Positions 18,430 to 28,492 of a DNA stretch of 64,000 nucleotides are shown here, piece by piece. Made by a program: the position numbers and the translations under genes. The stretch comes from Bacteroidota bacterium (lineage in GTDB: Bacteria; Bacteroidota; Bacteroidia; UKL13-3). Under the pieces are notes generated by a model. It made no database searches, was not told where the DNA came from, and saw nothing but the letters and a program-made list of their open reading frames with translations. How positions within the stretch are numbered: position 1 is the stretch's first letter; every line of letters begins with the position of its first letter. The stretch is from assembly GCA_013298895.1 (NCBI GenBank), contig JAAFJM010000012.1, positions 28,194 through 92,193 on the forward strand. Direction: 5' to 3'.

Positions 18430-18855
18430 TTATTCTCCGTAATATTCTACGTAGTTATTTTCAGTTTCGGTAAGTTTTATGTAATGAAGCGCTCCTTTTC
18501 CAAGCTTTTCTTCTAAAATATTCCAAATTTCAACAATGATATTTTCAATTGAAGGAATAATTCCTTTCATAAAATCTACATCTTCGTTTAAATTTCTATG
18601 GTCAATTTTTTCAATAATTTCTTCTTTAACTATTTTTTTCAATTGCTTTAAATCTATTACCATACCAGTTTCCAAACCAGCAATTCCCTTAACGGTAACA
18701 AACAATTCAAAATTATGTCCATGGTAATATTTGTTAGAACACTTGCCAAAAAAATCTTCATTTTCTTGTGGTGTCCAATTAGGATTATACAATTTATGAG
18801 CAGCGTTAAAACGCTCTCTACGAGTAATATATACTATTTTCTGTTTATCAGCCAT
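18430..18855 (-). CDS. queD: 6-carboxytetrahydropterin synthase / PTPS family
   Basis: A 141-residue member of the 6-pyruvoyl-tetrahydropterin synthase family, which converts dihydroneopterin triphosphate on the way to queuosine or tetrahydropterins. The zinc ligands are visible as His in RFNAAHKL and the two in YYHGHNF; Cys in FFGKCSNK is the likely catalytic thiol, and KIDHRNLNEDV is the conserved Asp-His segment. The C-x5-HGH spacing differs from E. coli QueD, so the substrate could be the pterin rather than the queuosine branch. The promoter upstream also serves fabD. Confidence 0.88.
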   Translation of the reverse strand: MADKQKIVYITRRERFNAAHKLYNPNWTPQENEDFFGKCSNKYYHGHNFELFVTVKGIAGLETGMVIDLKQLKKIVKEEIIEKIDHRNLNEDVDFMKGIIPSIENIIVEIWNILEEKLGKGALHYIKLTETENNYVEYYGE

Positions 18856-18879
18856 TTAAACTTTTTTTAAAAAACTTGG

Positions 18880-18912
18880 CAAATATAGGTGTTATATATG
18901 TTGTTAAACAAA
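18880..18912 (-). promoter_or_regulatory. Promoter of queD-fabD
   Basis: The minus strand shows TTTG (18912-18909), a 21-nt spacer and TATATTTG (18887-18880), an exact match to the Bacteroidota -7 box, 25 nt before the queD ATG. Confidence 0.65.
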
Positions 18913-19025
18913 TTTGTTGATTTTAAGATGAATTGATTAAGCAATTATCATATTGTTAGCTGAGTATTGTTCTAAAATTTTAAGTTTTAAGTGTAAATTA
19001 GTATTTTTATTGATTGGAATTATAT

Positions 19026-20240
19026 TTAAAACTCCATTTTTTTCAATGTTTTAGCTTTCAATTGAGCAATTATAACAATTATTAATGTGGCCGTTCCTCC
19101 AAAAACAACTGAGGGTGCTATTCCTAATAAACGAGCAGCAACACCACTTTCAAAAGCGCCAATTTCATTTGAGCTTCCTATAAAAATTGTATTGATTGAT
19201 GAAACACGTCCGCGCATATTATCAGGCACAAAAATTTGCATAATGGCACCTCTTATAATTACACTTATACTATCAAAGGCACCACTTAAAAATAGTAATA
19301 TTAAACTTATGTAAAAATTAGTACTTAAACCAAAACCAATCATACAGCCACCAAAAGCTGCTACCACTATTATTAAAGTTTGTCCAGGATGTTTAAAACT
19401 ACCATAAAACGAAAACGCTATCATGGTTAAACTAGCACCTAGCGCAGGGGCCGCACGTAAATATCCTAAACCTGTGGCACCTACATTCAATATTTCATCG
19501 GCAAAAGCAGGCAACAAAGCTACTGCACCACCAAATAATACTGAAAATAAATCGAGTGATAAAGCTCCTAAAATAATTTTATTATTAAATACATATTTTA
19601 TGCCTTCGGCTAAGTTTAACCAAATAGATTGTTGCTTCATTTCTACTTGATGCTTGGTAACTTTAATTAAACTTAAAAAAGTAAAAGCTATTGTAAACAA
19701 TACCACAATAACTAAAAAACTATTGGTAATACCAGCTAAATTATATAAAAACCCAGCACTTGCAGGCCCTGCAATTGAAGCAATTTGCCAAGTGGTGCTG
19801 TAAATAGTACTTCCTTTTACCAACTGCTCTTTACTTACCAACTGATTTAAAATTGACTGACCTGCAGGTGCATAAAATCCACGCCCCAAACCAATTAACA
19901 TAATTAATAAATATATGGCATTTACTTGCAATGCGGTAGGAAAGGAAACAGAGGTAACCACTAATAATCCAATAGCACCTAGCAACATGGCTAACATACT
20001 AAATTGCATTATTTTTTTACGATTATGCTTATCAGCCACATGACCAGCAAACAATGCTATGCATATGGCAGGAACAGCCTCAGCTAAACCAATTAAACCT
20101 AATGCTAATACATCGTTTGTTAGTTTATAAATATGCCACCCAATTACTACCGCTACTATTTGATAAGCAAGCGTTAAAAAAAATCTTGTGAAAATAAAAT
20201 TTCTGTAATTGCTTATTTGTAAAGGGTGTTTTTGTGTCAT
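19026..20240 (-). CDS. Major facilitator superfamily exporter
   Basis: A 404-residue protein with about 12 hydrophobic helices and the MFS loop motif GHVADKHNRKKIMQF after helix 2. The pattern (SNYRNFIFTRFFLTLAYQ at the start, GRGFYAPAGQSILNQLV in the middle, MRGRVSSINTIF late) resembles the EntS/MFS_3 group of siderophore or drug exporters. It follows an ABC-2 permease gene by 7 nt, so the two are co-transcribed. The transported compound cannot be deduced. Confidence 0.9.
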   Translation of the reverse strand: MTQKHPLQISNYRNFIFTRFFLTLAYQIVAVVIGWHIYKLTNDVLALGLIGLAEAVPAICIALFAGHVADKHNRKKIMQFSMLAMLLGAIGLLVVTSVSFPTALQVNAIYLLIMLIGLGRGFYAPAGQSILNQLVSKEQLVKGSTIYSTTWQIASIAGPASAGFLYNLAGITNSFLVIVVLFTIAFTFLSLIKVTKHQVEMKQQSIWLNLAEGIKYVFNNKIILGALSLDLFSVLFGGAVALLPAFADEILNVGATGLGYLRAAPALGASLTMIAFSFYGSFKHPGQTLIIVVAAFGGCMIGFGLSTNFYISLILLFLSGAFDSISVIIRGAIMQIFVPDNMRGRVSSINTIFIGSSNEIGAFESGVAARLLGIAPSVVFGGTATLIIVIIAQLKAKTLKKMEF

Positions 20241-20247
20241 TTTAGAT

Positions 20248-21573
20248 TTAATTATTCATTTTTATCCACTTCCAAATTTCTTTATAAGTGGGTTTTTTAC
20301 CAAAGGTTAAAATTCCTATGCGGTAAATTCGTGATGCCAACCATACGGTGAACATAAAACCACAAATCATTAAAGCCATGGAAAGTGCTAACTCCCAAGT
20401 AGGCACTCCAAAAGGTAGCCTAATCATCATTACAACTGGAGATGTAAACGGAATAATAGATAACCAAAATGCCGCAGCTCCATTTGGTGCATTTAAAACC
20501 AATCCTTGCGCCAATGCAATAGAAAATACCAATGGCATGGTTACTGGCAACATAAATTGTTGTGTATCGGTTTCATTATCAACAGCGCTACCAATGGCTG
20601 CAAATAAAGCTCCATAAAACAAATATCCTGTAATGAAATAAAACACAAATACGCCTATTAAATACGGATAATTAAATGACATCAATCCATCTAAAAAAGC
20701 ATTCCCGCTTATAGCTTTGGCAGGCATGGTATTAGGCATATTAGCAGCCACATTAGCCATTTCTTGCACTTTATCACCCATTAATAAATTACTAACTATT
20801 GGCATAGCTAATAAAATTAATGTTACCCAAATTATAAATTGAAGTAAGCCAACACTTGCTATTCCTAATATTTTTCCCATCATTAACTGAAATGGCCTAA
20901 CCGAGGAAATGATAATTTCTACAATGCGGTTCGTTTTTTCTTCAATAATACCTTTCATTACCATTACACCATATAAAAATATAAATAAATAGATAAGTAA
21001 TGCACCGCCCATTCCCAATGCTGTTGCTGCTCCTGAGTTACTTTTTTCTTCTAACTCATTTTCTAAATTTAATTTTACAGTACTTAATTTTACTTTAGTT
21101 TCATTTATTTTATCAATGATGCTTTGGTCTATTTTATAATTACTTAATTGTTCATTTTTAACATACTTTTCTATTTCATTTTCTATGTAATCAATTTGCG
21201 AAATACTTGGTTGATCAACCGCTAAAAACTTAATTCCAGTGGTATTATTTAAACCAAATGAATCTGGAATCTGTAATAAGGCATAATAGTTAGCGTTATT
21301 TTTTAAAAATTCAGCAGGTGAACTATTTGCTAATGTTCCATATTCAAAAGTAAATACTTTATTGTTGCTTAATTTATTGGCAATTAACCCACTATTATCA
21401 TTTACGAATACAGTTTTCACCTCCTCATTTCCTGGACCATTTACCGTAAAATAAATAGTAATACCATAAAATAATACAATTAATAATGGTGAAAGTATGG
21501 TCATAATTAAGAAAGATTTTTTCTTAACTCGGGTTAAAAACTCACGTTTTAATATCAATAAAATTTTATTCAT
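20248..21573 (-). CDS. ABC-2 type permease (NatB-like)
   Basis: A 441-residue inner-membrane protein. An N-terminal helix (KSFLIMTILSPLLIVLFYGI) is followed by a large extracytoplasmic domain (about residues 45-180) and five C-terminal helices, including the ABC-2 signature region GIIEEKTNRIVEIIISSVRP. This is the layout of NatB-type Na+ or lipid-linked exporters. The matching ATPase gene is not adjacent. The first gene of a two-gene unit with the MFS exporter; a -7-like box on the minus strand (TATGTTTG, 21602-21595) lies just upstream. Confidence 0.88.
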   Translation of the reverse strand: MNKILLILKREFLTRVKKKSFLIMTILSPLLIVLFYGITIYFTVNGPGNEEVKTVFVNDNSGLIANKLSNNKVFTFEYGTLANSSPAEFLKNNANYYALLQIPDSFGLNNTTGIKFLAVDQPSISQIDYIENEIEKYVKNEQLSNYKIDQSIIDKINETKVKLSTVKLNLENELEEKSNSGAATALGMGGALLIYLFIFLYGVMVMKGIIEEKTNRIVEIIISSVRPFQLMMGKILGIASVGLLQFIIWVTLILLAMPIVSNLLMGDKVQEMANVAANMPNTMPAKAISGNAFLDGLMSFNYPYLIGVFVFYFITGYLFYGALFAAIGSAVDNETDTQQFMLPVTMPLVFSIALAQGLVLNAPNGAAAFWLSIIPFTSPVVMMIRLPFGVPTWELALSMALMICGFMFTVWLASRIYRIGILTFGKKPTYKEIWKWIKMNN

Positions 21574-21836
21574 TACAAATCGATTAATATGCTACAAACA
21601 TAATAACATGATGCTTAAAACTAACATTCAATTTTTACCGTTTGTAAAAAAAATAAAACGTAAAATAAGAAACATTGTTAAATAGTTTAAATTGCTAAAA
21701 ATTAGTTTGTGTTGCTTAACAATGCAAAATAAACTTTTTGTTCGATATAATGTTCTTAATCAATCAAGGAAAAATAGGTTTTACTAAGATTTGAAAGAAA
21801 ATTTACTAATAAACCATATTTTGTTATTTTTACAGC

Positions 21837-22886
21837 ATGGAAAATGAGGAGTCGAAACCGCAACGTAGAGCAAGATACAAAGGTACTTATCCTAAGTCGT
21901 TTAAGGAAAAGTATAAAGAATTGCAGCCCGAAAAATATGCTGATGACATTCAAAAAGTAATATTAAAAGGAAATACGCCTGCAGGAACACATCGCTCCAT
22001 TTGTGTGAATGAAATAATGGATTTTTTAGCAATAACTCCTGGACAAGTTGGTATGGATGCTACACTTGGTTATGGTGGACATAGCCTAGAAATTTTAAAA
22101 CAATTAAACCATGAAGGTATACTTTATGCTACCGATGTAGATCCTTTTGAATTGCCTCGCACCAAGGAAAGATTGGCTTCGTTTGGTTTTGGCGAAACTG
22201 ATTTACAAGTAAGAAAACTGAATTTTTCAAATATTGATTTAATAGCCATGGAGGCAGGTCCACTCAATTTTGTACTGGCCGATTTAGGGGTTTCCTCTAT
22301 GCAAATTGATAATCCAGATAGAGGTTTTTCATTAAAAATTGAAGGACCATTGGATTTACGTTTAAATCCTAAAAGTGGGAAACCCGCTTCTGAATTGATA
22401 AAAACCTTAGACCAATACGAACTGGAAGAAATATTTATTGCCAATGCTGATGAACCTTATGCTGATTTAATAGCTGAAGCAATAGTAACTAGTTTAAAAA
22501 AGGGACGACATATTGAAACTACTGCGCAATTAAAAGATATAATAAAAGAGACATTAGAATTTTTGCCTAAAAATGATAGGGTAGAAAAAACGAAAAAGGC
22601 TTGTCAAAGATGCTTTCAAGCATTGCGTATAGAAGTTAACGATGAATTTGGTGTGTTGGATAAATTTTTAGAAAAACTACCTGAGGCATTGGCTCCAGGC
22701 GGAAAATTGGCTATCCTTTCTTTTCATTCAGGCGAGGATAGACGTGTAAAAAAAGCTTTCCAAGCATTTTATAGGCAAGGTATTTATAGTAGCGTGGCTC
22801 CAGAGCCAATTCGTCCATCTGCCCAAGAAATTTTTAGTAATCCTCGTGCTCGTTCAACCAAATTTCGCTGGGCTATTAAAGCATAA
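21837..22886 (+). CDS. rsmH: 16S rRNA (cytosine1402-N4)-methyltransferase
   Basis: Methylates N4 of C1402 in the ribosomal decoding centre. It contains the MraW hallmarks GYGGHSLEIL (SAM motif I), LADLGVSSMQIDNPDRGFSL, CQRCFQALRIEVNDE and ILSFHSGEDRRVKKAF. The 349-residue length is slightly above average because of a basic N-terminal extension (about 50 residues) common in Bacteroidota. It is not in a mur/fts cluster here, which is usual elsewhere. It is divergent from the ABC permease. Confidence 0.97.
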   Translation: MENEESKPQRRARYKGTYPKSFKEKYKELQPEKYADDIQKVILKGNTPAGTHRSICVNEIMDFLAITPGQVGMDATLGYGGHSLEILKQLNHEGILYATDVDPFELPRTKERLASFGFGETDLQVRKLNFSNIDLIAMEAGPLNFVLADLGVSSMQIDNPDRGFSLKIEGPLDLRLNPKSGKPASELIKTLDQYELEEIFIANADEPYADLIAEAIVTSLKKGRHIETTAQLKDIIKETLEFLPKNDRVEKTKKACQRCFQALRIEVNDEFGVLDKFLEKLPEALAPGGKLAILSFHSGEDRRVKKAFQAFYRQGIYSSVAPEPIRPSAQEIFSNPRARSTKFRWAIKA

Positions 22887-22915
22887 TTTTTTCTATTTGT
22901 TATTTATAAATTTGT

Positions 22916-23695
22916 TTGGATACCTCTCGTTTTATTCCTTTTGACAATCCAATATTGGATAGTGATATTCCTGAAAAGTTTGTGTTGATGCTGCATAATA
23001 CTCCACATAAATTATGCTTAATGGCCGCTAACCAGGTTCAGGATTATTTGTTAAAGCAAACCGATTGGGTGCATAATTTTGGACTGAATAATCATATAAA
23101 CGGAAATGTTATTGGTAAAATGTTTGGCGTATTAGTTGTAAAAAACCAACAAAACGAAATTGGTTTTTTAGCTGCCTTTTCAGGTAAATTAGCCAATACA
23201 AATGATCATTCTTATTTTGTACCTCCAGTATTTGATAGTTTAGCTGAAAATAGTTTTTTAAACAAAGGAATGACTCAACTTTCAGCCATAATTGAGGAAA
23301 TAAATGAATTAGAAACTCAGCAACAAATTATTAACCTGCCCCAAATAAGTGCACTTAAAATTAAGCGAAAAGAACACTCTATCAAACTACAACACTTGCT
23401 ATTTGATAATTATATTTTTACCAATCAGCTTGCAAACAGCAAAAATACGCATGAAGTTTATAAAGATGCGCTGTATAAAAATCCGCCAGCAGGTGGTGGC
23501 GAATGTGCTACCCCCAAGTTATTACAATATGCTTTTAATAATAAAATGAAACCTTTGGCCGTAGCTGAATTTTGGTGGGGACATTCACCTAAATCTAACC
23601 ATTGGAAGCACAAACAATATTATGCTTGTTGTAAAGAAAAATGTGAACCTATTTTAACCCACATGCTTATGGGTATTGAATTTGAATACAAATAG
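22916..23695 (+). CDS. Stand-alone N-terminal domain of long RluA-type pseudouridine synthases
   Basis: A 259-residue protein whose C-terminal half (NPPAGGGECATPKLLQYAF, KPLAVAEFWWGHSPK, YYACCKEKCEPILTHMLMG) matches the N-terminal extension of long RluA-like pseudouridine synthases, including the conserved Cys residues. The catalytic domain (R-L-D motif) is missing, and the next gene is unrelated. The frame opens with TTG at 22916; no ATG precedes the conserved region in a good place. It could be a remnant, but the open frame is intact and the conserved residues are kept, so a separate RNA-binding or regulatory role is possible. It follows rsmH by 29 nt. Confidence 0.75.
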   Translation: MDTSRFIPFDNPILDSDIPEKFVLMLHNTPHKLCLMAANQVQDYLLKQTDWVHNFGLNNHINGNVIGKMFGVLVVKNQQNEIGFLAAFSGKLANTNDHSYFVPPVFDSLAENSFLNKGMTQLSAIIEEINELETQQQIINLPQISALKIKRKEHSIKLQHLLFDNYIFTNQLANSKNTHEVYKDALYKNPPAGGGECATPKLLQYAFNNKMKPLAVAEFWWGHSPKSNHWKHKQYYACCKEKCEPILTHMLMGIEFEYK

Positions 23696-23765
23696 CTTAT
23701 TTTGCTACAAATAATGATTTAAAATATGCAATCAGCGGAGCACTTTTTAAATAATATTATTCTAA

Positions 23766-23773
23766 TATATTTG
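23766..23773 (+). promoter_or_regulatory. Promoter -7 box of the PNGase F-like gene
   Basis: TATATTTG matches the Bacteroidota -7 consensus exactly, 27 nt before the start codon. No clear -33 element is seen. Confidence 0.45.
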
Positions 23774-23799
23774 ACAATTAAGAAATATTTGAATTTAAG

Positions 23800-26700
23800 A
23801 TGAAAAGAAATTTACTAGGTTTACTTTTATTGGTTTTTGTTATGCAGTTGAAGGCACAAATGGTTGGCGATACCATAAAAGTTAAAACATTTCATTATGG
23901 AAGTGCAACTCGAGATACCTTTATTCAGTTTCCTTCTGGAGACTTAACTTACGAGAAAATAATTATGAAATACAATATGCGTTGTAAAAATGCATTGATT
24001 TCAAATAGTACTGATAGAAATTTAGGATGTGGAGAATGGGATTATAGCTGTAATACATATATAGTTGATTCTAATAAAGTTGAAGAAGTAACAGCTACTC
24101 AACCTAATTATGTTATTGCTAATTTTACAGGAACTAATTTTAAATATACCACCAAAATTCCTTACGATTACTACAATTATACCCAACAAAAGGTTAGTGT
24201 AAATAATATTACAACTGATAATCAATATGAAGTGGCAACGGGTAATTTACCAATTGACTTTTTGTTAAAAGCCAATGAACGTTCAGGTAAGTCACAGATT
24301 TTATACCGTGCTTCGGAACTATTGATGGCTGGTTTAACTGCAGGTAATATTGATGGATTAACATTAAATGTAGGTAACAATGGAGGCAAAGCTAGTTTCT
24401 TAAAAATTAAAATTAAAGGAACTCAAGCCAATTTCCTAAACTCAAAAACACCGACTTTAACTGGATTTACAGAAGTTTTGAATCAAGATTATGAGTTTAT
24501 AAATGGTTTAAATACCATTAGGTTTAAAACACCATTTGTATGGGATGGAGTTCAAAATTTAATAATTGAATATTCTTATTCTAATACAGTTCCAAGCAAT
24601 CCAATTCAGTTTATTGGAACAAGCGATTCATTAACGGTTGGTTTATATGCAAATAATAATTATGCATTAGATTTAATGAACCAAGGCTTGGTTAAATTGG
24701 ATGCCTCTAATTTTGCTGAATTAAGTAAAGAATTAACAATATCTTTTTGGGCGTTTGGCAATGCTAGTTCCATGCCAGTTACTACTTCCATTTTATATGG
24801 ATATGCCACAAATTTAAACGAAAGACAATTAAACATTCATTTGCCACATTCTAGTAATAATGTGTATTTTGATTGTGGGTATGCAGCTGGAGGATATGAT
24901 AGAATAAATAAAATTGCTACTGCTGAAGAACAAGGCGGTAAATGGAATCACTGGACGTTTACAAAAAATGCCACAACTGGAAATATGAAGATATTTTTAA
25001 ATGGCGCATTGTGGTTTTCTGGAACAGGTAAAACCAAAGCCATTTCAATTTTGAATTTATTGTTAGGTAAAGATCAAGCCAATGGCAATAACTATAAAGG
25101 TAAAATTAACGAATTAGCAATATGGAAAAAAGAAATGCCAGACTCCTTAATTTTAGGTTGGATGAATAAGCCATTAAATTCTACTCATCCTTTATACAAT
25201 CAGCTATTATCCTATTATCCTTTTAATGAAGGAACAGGTTTAAATGTGGTTAATAAAATAACAAACAATAATTTAATAGGCGAAAATTTAAAATGGACTT
25301 ACGATAGAGGTGAAAATTTAAATCGTACTTTTTTTGAAACTAATTTGAGACCTAGTATTCAGTTTTTAAGAAGCAATTACTCATTGTCGGTGCAAAATGT
25401 GGTAGTAAAAGATTCTATTGCAAAAAACACTGCTACCATTCAAAAATACAGAATTACATCGAAAGCGGGTATCTTCCCTTTAGCTAGCGATGTGGTAATA
25501 CTTGATACCACTTATACTAATTATTATGAAGCATCTAGTTCAAAAATATTTAATGGAGATAGCGGAACAGTTATAAGTAGTCTACCTATAGCTAGTGAAG
25601 GCGAATTTGTAATTTCAAATTTAAATTATATCAATAGATTTCCATTTTATAATGAAATCATGTCATTTGTTACTCCTTATGGTATTGGTTTAGATTTAGG
25701 AGTTAATGGTAAAAACTGGTATTTTGATGTAAGTGATTTTGCTCCTTTGTTAAAGGGAAATAAGCGCATACTAATGACTTTGGGAGGGCAAAATCAAGAA
25801 CAAAATGATGTTGAGTTATGGTTCATTGTAGGTACCCCAGTTAGAAATGTATTGGAGTTTAATCAACTTTGGCAAGGAACCAACAGATTGGGAGCTGCAG
25901 TAATTGCTACCATTAACAATGATACTAAGTTTCCACCTATAAATGTTCCAATTTTAAATAATGGTAAATCATTTAAAATACGCTCATCAATAACTGGACA
26001 TGGAGCAGAAGGTGAATTTGAAAGCAATGGAGGTCCTATTGATCACAAACTGAAAATTAACAATGTAGAAAAATTCAATTGGAGTATTTTACAAGAATGT
26101 GCCTCAAATCCAGTATTTCCTCAAGGCGGAACTTGGATTTATGACAGACAAGGTTGGTGTCCGGGTGAAAGTTCATTACTAAAAGAACACAATATTACTT
26201 CAATGGTTTCTCCAGGTACTACTGTTAATTTTGACTATAATACTTCATATCCAAGTAACTCAAACGGGGAATATAAATACCAAGTAGCACACCAATTAGT
26301 TACCTATGGCGAACCTAACTTTAATCTTGATGCGCGCATAATTGATGTTTTGAATCCAAGCGATAAAATTATCAATGCAAGAAATAATCCAGTATGTGCA
26401 ATGCCTAATATTGTAGTTCAAAATACTGGTTCTACCAATATTACGAAGCTCGAAATTAGTTATTGGATAAATAATGCTACTTCTAAGCAAAGTTATACTT
26501 GGATAGGCAACCTAAGCTTTTTAGATACAGCATCTATTTCTTTGCCAATTGGTACTTTATGGAACAATGGCTTGCAAGCAAAAGACAATAAATTTTATAC
26601 TCAAATATTAAAAGTAAATAATGTTGCTGATAATTACGTCAACAATAATTTGTATGAATCACCATTTAACAAACCAGAAGTAGTTACCAGTAATTTTATT

Positions 26701-27264
26701 ATTGAGTTAAGAACAAATAATAAACCTTCGGAAAACTCATATAGCCTGCTTGATGAAAATGGTTTTTTAGTTGATTTTAAAGTTTTTGATAAACCAAATA
26801 CCGTTTATTCAACAACCTATAATTTAGGTGGATGTTATACTTTAGTAGTTAATGATGATGGACATGATGGTCTTTCTTTCTGGGCTAATTCTGCTCAAGG
26901 TACAGGTTATGTTAGAGTTAAAAAATCTACAGGAGCAGTAATTAAAACTTTGCAGCCTGATTTTGGAAGTGGTATTGCTTACGGATTTACCACCAATTGG
27001 ACCTTAAACAATGAAGAATATTCACTAGATAAAGTTATTAATTTGTATCCAAATCCGACCTCTGAAAAATTTATTTTGGAAGGTGAAGAGCTACAAAACT
27101 CCACTGTAAAGATTTATGATGTGATTGGTAAAAACTATACTCTACCAAATAGTTTTTATAAAAATACCATAGAGTTTAACAGTTCGTCTTTACCTAAAGG
27201 AGTTTATTTTGTAGAGATAGTTAAAGGTGAATATAAAACTGTAAAATCACTTGTTATCCAATAA
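23800..27264 (+). CDS. Secreted PNGase F-like protein with LamG domain and T9SS sorting signal
   Basis: A 1154-residue exported protein. A signal peptide (LLGLLLLVFVMQLKAQ) is followed by a peptide-N-glycosidase F-type region with CGEWDYSC at residues 77-84, a LamG/concanavalin-like domain (about 285-450), and a second PNGase-type region with PQGGTWIYDRQGWCPG at residues 774-789. The last about 70 residues (LYPNPTSEKF ... GVYFVEIVKGEYKTVKSLVIQ) are a type A T9SS C-terminal domain, so the protein should cross the outer membrane and be anchored or released at the surface. Cleavage of N-glycans from glycoproteins is possible; catalytic residues were not verified. The gene has its own -7 box and terminator. 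Confidence 0.88.
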   Translation: MKRNLLGLLLLVFVMQLKAQMVGDTIKVKTFHYGSATRDTFIQFPSGDLTYEKIIMKYNMRCKNALISNSTDRNLGCGEWDYSCNTYIVDSNKVEEVTATQPNYVIANFTGTNFKYTTKIPYDYYNYTQQKVSVNNITTDNQYEVATGNLPIDFLLKANERSGKSQILYRASELLMAGLTAGNIDGLTLNVGNNGGKASFLKIKIKGTQANFLNSKTPTLTGFTEVLNQDYEFINGLNTIRFKTPFVWDGVQNLIIEYSYSNTVPSNPIQFIGTSDSLTVGLYANNNYALDLMNQGLVKLDASNFAELSKELTISFWAFGNASSMPVTTSILYGYATNLNERQLNIHLPHSSNNVYFDCGYAAGGYDRINKIATAEEQGGKWNHWTFTKNATTGNMKIFLNGALWFSGTGKTKAISILNLLLGKDQANGNNYKGKINELAIWKKEMPDSLILGWMNKPLNSTHPLYNQLLSYYPFNEGTGLNVVNKITNNNLIGENLKWTYDRGENLNRTFFETNLRPSIQFLRSNYSLSVQNVVVKDSIAKNTATIQKYRITSKAGIFPLASDVVILDTTYTNYYEASSSKIFNGDSGTVISSLPIASEGEFVISNLNYINRFPFYNEIMSFVTPYGIGLDLGVNGKNWYFDVSDFAPLLKGNKRILMTLGGQNQEQNDVELWFIVGTPVRNVLEFNQLWQGTNRLGAAVIATINNDTKFPPINVPILNNGKSFKIRSSITGHGAEGEFESNGGPIDHKLKINNVEKFNWSILQECASNPVFPQGGTWIYDRQGWCPGESSLLKEHNITSMVSPGTTVNFDYNTSYPSNSNGEYKYQVAHQLVTYGEPNFNLDARIIDVLNPSDKIINARNNPVCAMPNIVVQNTGSTNITKLEISYWINNATSKQSYTWIGNLSFLDTASISLPIGTLWNNGLQAKDNKFYTQILKVNNVADNYVNNNLYESPFNKPEVVTSNFIIELRTNNKPSENSYSLLDENGFLVDFKVFDKPNTVYSTTYNLGGCYTLVVNDDGHDGLSFWANSAQGTGYVRVKKSTGAVIKTLQPDFGSGIAYGFTTNWTLNNEEYSLDKVINLYPNPTSEKFILEGEELQNSTVKIYDVIGKNYTLPNSFYKNTIEFNSSSLPKGVYFVEIVKGEYKTVKSLVIQ

Positions 27265-27287
27265 ACAATGCCCATTGCGACATTTTT

Positions 27288-27322
27288 AAAAGGCTGTGAA
27301 TAAAATTCATAGCCTTTTTTTT
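27288..27322 (+). terminator. Rho-independent terminator of the PNGase F-like gene
   Basis: GGCTGTGAAT and ATTCATAGCC pair over 10 bp (one G-U) around AAA, followed by a run of eight T, 23 nt after the stop codon. Confidence 0.9.
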
Positions 27323-27418
27323 GTTAATACTTTTGTTATCAACAGATTAAATCTAACAAAAATGTTCTATTTTATATAATTATTGCCTTATTTTGTAAAT
27401 CCTTATAAGTTTATTATC

Positions 27419-28432
27419 ATGAAAATAATTCAATTAAAATTTATTTTAGAACAACTTACCTTTGATTTAATTGGAAAAGATTCCTACAGAGGTGTTACCT
27501 TAACTTATGCTTGGTTAGCTAATCAATTCGGGCACATGGCTTTAGGATTTATTCCTACTGTTTTAATTTACCAAATTGTAAAGCAATATTCAAAATCTAA
27601 TAATTTGAATATGATAATTGCTACTTGTGTTACCACATTTTGGTTTTCGTTTGAAATTTATAATGTGGTAAATCCAATTTTTTTTAAAAATACCCAAGCC
27701 TATAATTTTAAACCCGATTTGTACAATGTTATTTTTGATACCTTAACCGATATTTGTTTTTTTGCAATTGGGGCCTTTTTAGCAGGGTTAACTATTAGGT
27801 TAAATCAATCTCTGATTATTGTAAATGCCCTACTTTTGCTAACTGTAATTTATCCTTCTTATTATTGGTACACCACAAAAATGTATCAGCAAGAGGCCAA
27901 ATTTCCATTTCAATTAAGACTTAGCCAATGGAAAACTAATCTTGATGAAAACAGTAAAACTGTGATAAATAATTTTGTAAATAACACTAATAAAGGACAT
28001 CACTTATTGGTGTTTGGAAATTACAAAAGTGGCAAAACTAGCTTAAGCGTAGCTATTGCTAACGAACAATCCATAAAACATAAAAAATCGCTTTATACCT
28101 CGGCTACTAAATTTTATAATTTACTTTATGAACCAAATCCAACAGAAAATGATTTAAAAATAAATAACTTATGGGGATGGAGAAACACTGACTATTTGAT
28201 CATTGACGATATCAATCCAAGCATTAAAATAAACGGAGTGTATGTGGAGCCACACACTTTTTTTAATTTATTAAACAATAACCAATTTGGAAAAGAAAAT
28301 TTAAATGCACTTCAAAATACCAATATCATTTGGGTGTTAGGTGAAAATAATAGTGATTGTTGCGATTGGGAACAATTACTTATTTCATTAGGTATACCAA
28401 AAGAAAAGATTTCTCAACTGATGTTATCGTAA
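27419..28432 (+). CDS. Membrane-anchored P-loop NTPase of unknown function
   Basis: A 337-residue protein from the ATG at 27419. Residues about 35-150 carry four hydrophobic helices (HMALGFIPTVLIYQIV, MIIATCVTTFWFSFEI, ICFFAIGAFLAGLTI, LIIVNALLLLTVIYP). The C-terminal half has a Walker A (GNYKSGKTS, Lys206) and a Walker B (DYLIIDDINP), so it should bind and hydrolyse ATP on the cytoplasmic side. The P-loop is degenerate compared with AAA+ or ABC proteins, and I know no family with this order of parts. It has no operon partner: upstream is a terminator and downstream a convergent TolC gene. Real gene, unknown role. Confidence 0.7.
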   Translation: MKIIQLKFILEQLTFDLIGKDSYRGVTLTYAWLANQFGHMALGFIPTVLIYQIVKQYSKSNNLNMIIATCVTTFWFSFEIYNVVNPIFFKNTQAYNFKPDLYNVIFDTLTDICFFAIGAFLAGLTIRLNQSLIIVNALLLLTVIYPSYYWYTTKMYQQEAKFPFQLRLSQWKTNLDENSKTVINNFVNNTNKGHHLLVFGNYKSGKTSLSVAIANEQSIKHKKSLYTSATKFYNLLYEPNPTENDLKINNLWGWRNTDYLIIDDINPSIKINGVYVEPHTFFNLLNNNQFGKENLNALQNTNIIWVLGENNSDCCDWEQLLISLGIPKEKISQLMLS

Positions 28433-28492
28433 ATCCAAAATAATTAAGCTATTTAGTAATTTATAAAAGACTCTCCTATTTGTTAGCCAAAC

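Noticed and set aside
28014..28040. Membrane P-loop protein as a DnaA/IstB-type transposition ATPase
   Set aside because: It has four membrane helices, no partner transposase and a P-loop context unlike IstB.
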